From Rhea pennata (taxonomy: Eukaryota > Chordata > Aves > Rheiformes > Rheidae), in contig NC_084702.1 of the NCBI RefSeq assembly GCF_028389875.1, forward strand, positions 46,561,053 through 46,625,052: a DNA stretch of 64,000 bases, written 5' to 3'. Below are positions 58,385 to 64,000 of this stretch, piece after piece. A model generated the notes under the pieces. The model was not told the origin of the DNA. It saw only the letters and a list, made by a program, of their open reading frames with translations, and searched no databases. The position numbers and the translations under genes were made by a program. The stretch's first letter is position 1. Each line of letters starts with the position of its first letter.

Positions 58385-61300
58385 GGCACTATTTGCAAAG
58401 AAGTTGTTAATATGACAATTTCCTATTTTACATTTTAAAGTAAAAATTAGAGTGGGCAGGGTCGGGAGAGAGGGGCTGATGATTCTCTTGGTATAATGAT
58501 ATCTGGGAACAGATTATCTTTCCAGAATGGAATAAGTAAGAGATCAGTTTTAAAAGACCTGCAATACAAAATAGTCTAATTCTATTTCACGGAAATCAAT
58601 GAAAACTATAAGATCTAGAAGGATATGGTTTAATCCTGTCTCTTTTTCCTGATATGAAGGTAAACTAGATTGGAACATTACTCCTATCTCCCAAGGTCCT
58701 AAGTGTTCCCTAAATCATTACAAATTCCAAATAATTATATCTGAAGAGTTAGGATCCAGTTATTCGTTAACCTTGGCATTAAAGAGAGAATACATTCAGG
58801 AAAGAGATATTTCATTATCAGCTTTTAATGGAGAAAAAAAATGCTTGAAGTGCTGCATTCTCTGTTTTTGGTGCTTTAAAACTGTATTCTTCCATTTGAA
58901 GGCATTGTATTGGGACAACCTCTAACCAGGAACTGAAGAGGGAGAGATGCTCAAGTGTATATCCATAGCTAGCAGACCCCTTGAAATGGAACAGTTTACA
59001 CTGTGGGTCCTCCACTATTCTGTCGAATTCAGGTCAAGTTTTTAATGTAAAAATTTCCATTTTATCTAGTGTGTTACTATAGAATCTTTGATAAACTTCC
59101 TCACTCTGTCTCAATTAAATGAGTCCATTATAAGATGGATGATATTTACACTTAGACAAGAATATGACAAGACTACTAGAACAAACGAATAAGAAATTAT
59201 CTGAAAAGGACAGTATGCCAAATTATTGCAGTCTGCAACTATTTATGTCTTGAAATAATGTTACCGTTGTGAAATCCAACATCATAGCCTCAAAAGATCA
59301 CAGTCTGCTCTTCTTCAGTTCTAAATTCTATATAAGTTCCATAATCTTGACTGCAGGTGGAAAAAAAAATAAAACCCCCCAAAACTAGTTGCTCTGCCAT
59401 AGCTTAAGAGATGATGGGAGAATGTGTCAAGTTTAAAGAGTCTGTGTTATTTTAAACTGCAGTCTTGAAAACAAGGAAGCAGTATGTATCTTAAAGCATC
59501 AATTTACTTGTAAATTATCCAATTTACTTTTGAATATTCCATCTGCAATTCCACTCTTGTAATTTAGTGAAAATTTATTCTTAATACATAATAGGATGAT
59601 CAAAATGTTATTTAAGCATAAAACTCAGCTCAGACCTTACTACTAGAACCACAAGCAATGCTTCCATAATTAAAAAAATACCTTGGAATTATTATTTTAA
59701 TTTTGCTTATTAACAATGAGTCAAGTTCTTTTTTAGTTCATAACCTAAAGGCTTAATATATGGGTTTGTAGTGTAATAACATACAGAATAAACAGGTGGA
59801 CTAAGTGCTTACCATTAGCAAAAGAAGTGCTTTCAATCAGTGCACAGTAAATATTCAAAACTGAGGCAAGAATGTTTTTAGATGTCAGAATATTTTCAAA
59901 ATGTCTTACATGAACGTAACAGTAACTTCACGTTTGCATGTGAATCACTCAAAAGTTAGGGCACTCCCAAATCAAGTTTGCTTGCAGAATCTTAATTCAG
60001 ACCCTTGTATGCCATCCTCATGATAGAACTGTAATGACAGAGTTCTAGGTCCCAGGGAACTCCATTCACTGTAGAAAGTAGATGGTAAGCACTAAGTATA
60101 TAGTTACTCAGTACTACTTTTGTTGTTATTCAGTGTACGATCACAAGATGTACTCTAAGTTCTATATAGAATACAAAACTAATCATTTCTTCTTGGGCGC
60201 ACTGTGATGCACTCCGTTTTGTATCACAAGCACTATAAAACCTCTCTTTCATGAGGTAAGTTGATATTATTCCAGCATAACACTGGGGGACCTGAGACAC
60301 ACATCAGTTAATAGTAATGTCCTTAACAGCTGTTGTTTTTTAACACCAGAATATTTTAATTAGGGTATTTTATTTCTTGTATGTCTTTATCCCCAGCTGA
60401 TGCTTCCAAACATCATAATTAATTTGGTGTTTCTTTATTCCTTAATATCGTTTTTCAAACATCAGGGCTGATTCAGCTCTCTTGGCCTTTCTGATTCCTT
60501 TTCCTAGCTCTCTGCTGAGCTTTACAGGAATGACCTTGGGTTGCAGCTGAGCAGCAAACACTGCCTGTGCCAGCACTCCTGCCTGGGCAAGCCGGGAGAT
60601 GGGGAGCGGCTCCTTCGCTTGTCAGAAAAAGAGTTAGTCTGTGGGAATTCTGATTACTAAACTGAGGCTCTTCGTTGGCTCTTCCCTTAAAAATAAAATA
60701 CTCAGTAGCTGTGAGCAACCAAACAAGGAAGTTAAAAGCAGACATATTAACGGAGACCTGTTTGGATTGCGCCTCAGTTTGCAAATGTCAGAAATGGGCA
60801 GCAGGTAAAAGTGGTCCTAGTCCTCTGGGATAGAAACTTGAGTGCAATGCTCATCCCCTTTTACCCCATGCCTCAAAACTGGAGCACTTTGTTGAATTAA
60901 TTTTTTATAGTTCAGCCTAACAGTGCCAGTGCACCAGGGCTGTTCTGACAAAATTGCTGCTGTTGTAACCTTTTTTAGTGGATGTGGCCACGAGCCTCAC
61001 GAGTGCGACTTCTGCCTGTGTTTCTGCAAGAGAACAAACGCAGAACAGCCACCACCTCCCCTGGTTCTCTCTTCCCATCTGTTGTAGAGATGGAGAGTGG
61101 CTGAATGTAATCTTACAACTAAACACAGCACAAGTCTAGTTATTGGCCTTGTTGGTGTCCCACACGTAAATACACTTGTATTCTTGGCTGCTAAAATTAC
61201 ACAGAACGACAGAGTAAGCAACCTTTGGGCTATTTAGTTGGCATCGCCTGTGCAAAGTAGTTACTTGAATTGGTTAGCTACTGTCTCACCAGACACTGGG

Positions 61301-64000
61301 GCTGGTGGCTCCAGTGTATCTAGCACCTGCTTTACGAGTGTAACAACCTAGTAAATCTGTAAAACAGCAAATCTTTTGATCTTTGCCAAATGCTAAACCT
61401 AGTTGCAAGGCAGATACCAAATTTGGGAGACTGGCCCTAAAACTGCTGTTTTACAGACACAGCTGAAAAATCTAATTTCCTGCCGTTTTTGTATAAAGTC
61501 GCTCCGAAGTCACCTGCTAGGAGCTCAACACGCAGCTGGGGGTTGCCCGTGGCAGCCGGAAGCCTCCTGGCCCCCGTGGCCTGCCCCTCCAGTCAGGCTT
61601 CTCAGGAGCTTTTGGATCTTTCTGTTCTCCACTGGCAACCTGGAGAGGAGACAGGGAATTTAGACACAGATGTGTTGTTATGACTCTTTAAACAAAACAA
61701 AAAACGTCCTTCCCCCCAAAACAGCAGATTTGTGAATAAGTATCCTCCGCATCCAGGAGTCAATCATTACACTTGGCTGAGTAATACCTACATGGCCACC
61801 TCGAGCTGGAGAGTCTAGATACTAAGGAATCTGATATTTTGGACAATAGAATAGCAAATTAGTAAAATATCAAAGGAAATTCTGTATTATTAATGGAAAT
61901 AATCTTTTCTTGGAAGTCTAGCAAGGAAAAAACACCTTGATTTGTTTTGTTATATTTTTCAGATCGTATTGTCCGGAAATACCTGCTGTCATTTCTGGCT
62001 TGCTGTTTTTAGAAGCTCAAAACTTTTATAACGTTGGCTTAAAAAATTTGAGTCCTGAACTGTCCTCAGACTCTTTTGAGACAGGTACCAGATGTTTTCT
62101 TTGAGAAGGTGCAGAAACTTTAAGAAAATGTGAAATACCTAGCAAACACCCCCTCTATCTACAACATGATCTTAGTTTGGGTACGGAGTGCGTCTTTGAA
62201 GTGGTCTCCTGATTCCCTCCACTTACCACAACGTGATTTGCCCTGGAGCAGTCTCCCTCCGCACAGATTTAATTCGGGTGATGCTGTATGGGAAGAGGCG
62301 CTCTGGGACAGCACCTGATGTGCTCCAGCCAGAGTGAGCATCCAGCCAGAGGACCACGCTGACGCTTGACTCAGGTAAGCCCTGGCTCCATGAGAGCGTT
62401 GCTGCACGCTAACGCGGACACAGCCTTTCTGCCCCCAAAAGGAAGGCAGTGAGAGGTCGCTAAGCTACCCGAGAGGCTTTTACCCCATTTTTCCCCCTGT
62501 TCCAAGGCAGGTCTCCTGAGGCTGGTGCTTCACAGCAGATGTGGAGATGTCATGGCTGTCCCTCGGGTGCTGTTTACGCTGTTTCCCGAGCTCTCCTCCC
62601 CGCGCTGCGTCTCCCACGCAGCTGCACGAATTAGCAAAGGTCTGCTTCAGCGGTGCCTGTGTTAGGAGCTCACAGTTTGCAGCTTATCGCTGAAGTATTT
62701 CAATGAGTTACTGAGTTATTCTCTTTGGACACCATTTGTACCGAGTATTCTGCATTATATTAAAAACAATTGCTTTGTTCTGTCGTTTCAATAAAAATGG
62801 TTAGACAGCATAATTTACCGTACTTATTAAGCACAGATGTTGGATGTTAATTTAAGTCTCTGCCGCCAAGCCTGTTGATTAAGTGGAATGTGTCTGAAAA
62901 GACAGATTCTTATGGATTATCCTCGTTTCTTCTTTGTGATTATTTCTCCTCCTACTATAATGACCAAGACACAGCCCTAGGGCATCAGCTGTAGTTGCTT
63001 GCCTTCTGTGCTTCACGTCTTTCAAATGCGCCATTATTTCTAAGAACGTTTCTTAGGCTAAGTGCTCTATTGTTTTTGTCTTTTAACATGACTTTAGAAA
63101 GTGGAAAGAGGAAGTGTTTGTATGAGTGAGCCGCTGACCTATTTCTTAGTCTGAAAGCATTGCTTGAAGTAATAGCTTTTTTGTTTATTAAGCTTCATTT
63201 ACTTAGTAAATTGACTTTAAATCATTTAGTCTCTGTAACAGTGCATCCTTTCTTTGGCCCCTTATTTTTCCTTTTAAATCTTCTGATATGATAAAGATGC
63301 ATTTGTATAATTAGGGTTTAATATCTTGTTATGAGTAATATATGGTAGAAGATGGAGGGGAAAATCTTCATTCTCTTCCCCAGTGTTTAAAGGACTAGCC
63401 TGAGCCGCTAGAGGGAGGTGCACTTTCAGTTACCTTAGACAACAGATGAACTAAAATGCTTCCAATGGAAAATTCAGAGCAGTGTCCATTTTAAGACTGC
63501 ATTGCCGCGGAAGTTTAATGCCTAAATGATTAAAAGAAAACGCCTGAAAAATGTTTGCATAGACAATCACGTGTAATTAGTAAATACTGATTTTTTAAAA
63601 AATTGCTAGTAATGGTCAGTGGTTTTGAAGAATATGCTACTCTGAATAGTTGTAACAGGGATGTCTTTTCCTTTTTCCATGAAGCATTGGGAATATTCAA
63701 TTATTTACTAAAAGGCAAATCATTTGGAGATTAGTCATATGATTTTTTGCATTTGTTATGAGCTTTGTGGATAGTTCAACAGGTGATTTTTGTGTTTCCT
63801 CTGATCTGTGTGTTTCTCTCAAATTCAATTCATATGTGAAATACATGTTAGCTGTGCTTTGGGTTCTACAATGGAGCCGTCTTCTCAGCTCCAGTACTGC
63901 AAGGCAGAGAATGAGACAGTTCAATTAATTTTAGATTTTTCTAGGCTGTAAAGCAAGCCCTGTATTACTTTCCCACTAGAAGAACATCATTGTACAAATA

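Larger units (their letters stand above)
52100..64000. other. downstream intergenic region, no gene supported
   Basis: Nearly 12 kb without an exon I can recognise. Open frames are short, lack codon structure and match no family known to me. In mammals the neighbour 3' of CHD1 is RGMB, convergent with it, but no RGMB coding sequence is visible here. The region holds a TA/CA microsatellite (53032-53082), a T25 run (58360-58384) and a possible hAT-like relic (about 55653-56064). Confidence 0.6.

Noticed and set aside
54070..64000. Search for RGMB or another neighbouring gene downstream
   Set aside because: No open frame shows signal peptide, repulsive-guidance or other recognisable domain sequence. 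The short frames are consistent with chance.

Overview
The window is vertebrate nuclear DNA, almost certainly from a bird. A 5'-truncated CR1 LINE of avian type lies at about 18985-19378. The main content is one large multi-exon gene whose translated exons read end to end as CHD1, the chromodomain-helicase-DNA-binding protein 1. In most birds CHD1 exists as Z and W gametologs and is the standard target of molecular sexing tests. I favour the Z copy. The reading frame is intact, I found only two clear LINE fragments in 64 kb, and a GGCC (HaeIII) site would split the 110-bp sexing segment 45/65, as I recall for the Z form. This is not proven, because no second gametolog is available for comparison.

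Layout. Positions 1-440 are AT-rich upstream flank. A CpG island of about 2.2 kb (440-2640) holds the promoter and the untranslated first exon. The start codon is at 3543 in a second exon (3390-3595). A long first coding intron (3596-15473) follows. Thirty-six coding exons between 3543 and 50845 encode a predicted protein of 1,811 residues. All 35 introns between them are GT-AG and every exon junction keeps frame. The 3' UTR starts at 50846, with candidate poly(A) signals at 51604 and 52045. From about 52.1 to 64.0 kb I see no convincing gene, only simple repeats and a possible DNA-transposon relic.

Protein order. Acidic/serine-rich N-terminus (about 1-270), tandem chromodomains (about 275-455), SNF2-type ATPase (about 475-960) with Walker A, DEAH and motif VI intact, SANT-SLIDE DNA-binding region (about 1100-1330), a lysine/glutamate-rich linker (about 1335-1480), the C-terminal CHCT helical domain (about 1505-1605), and a Ser/His/Arg-rich tail with 18-nt-period repeats.

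Points of interest. An 88-codon, frame-neutral K/E-rich exon (43802-44065) has no counterpart in the mammalian reference protein as I remember it. A 93-nt intron (34638-34730) is fully open in the CHD1 frame. Each of the five classical CHD sexing-primer sites carries one synonymous difference. A poly-Asp tract and a C-terminal hexapeptide array look expanded. I found no CRISPR array, operon, tRNA, rRNA or other non-vertebrate system, and nothing that looks like a wholly new biological system.
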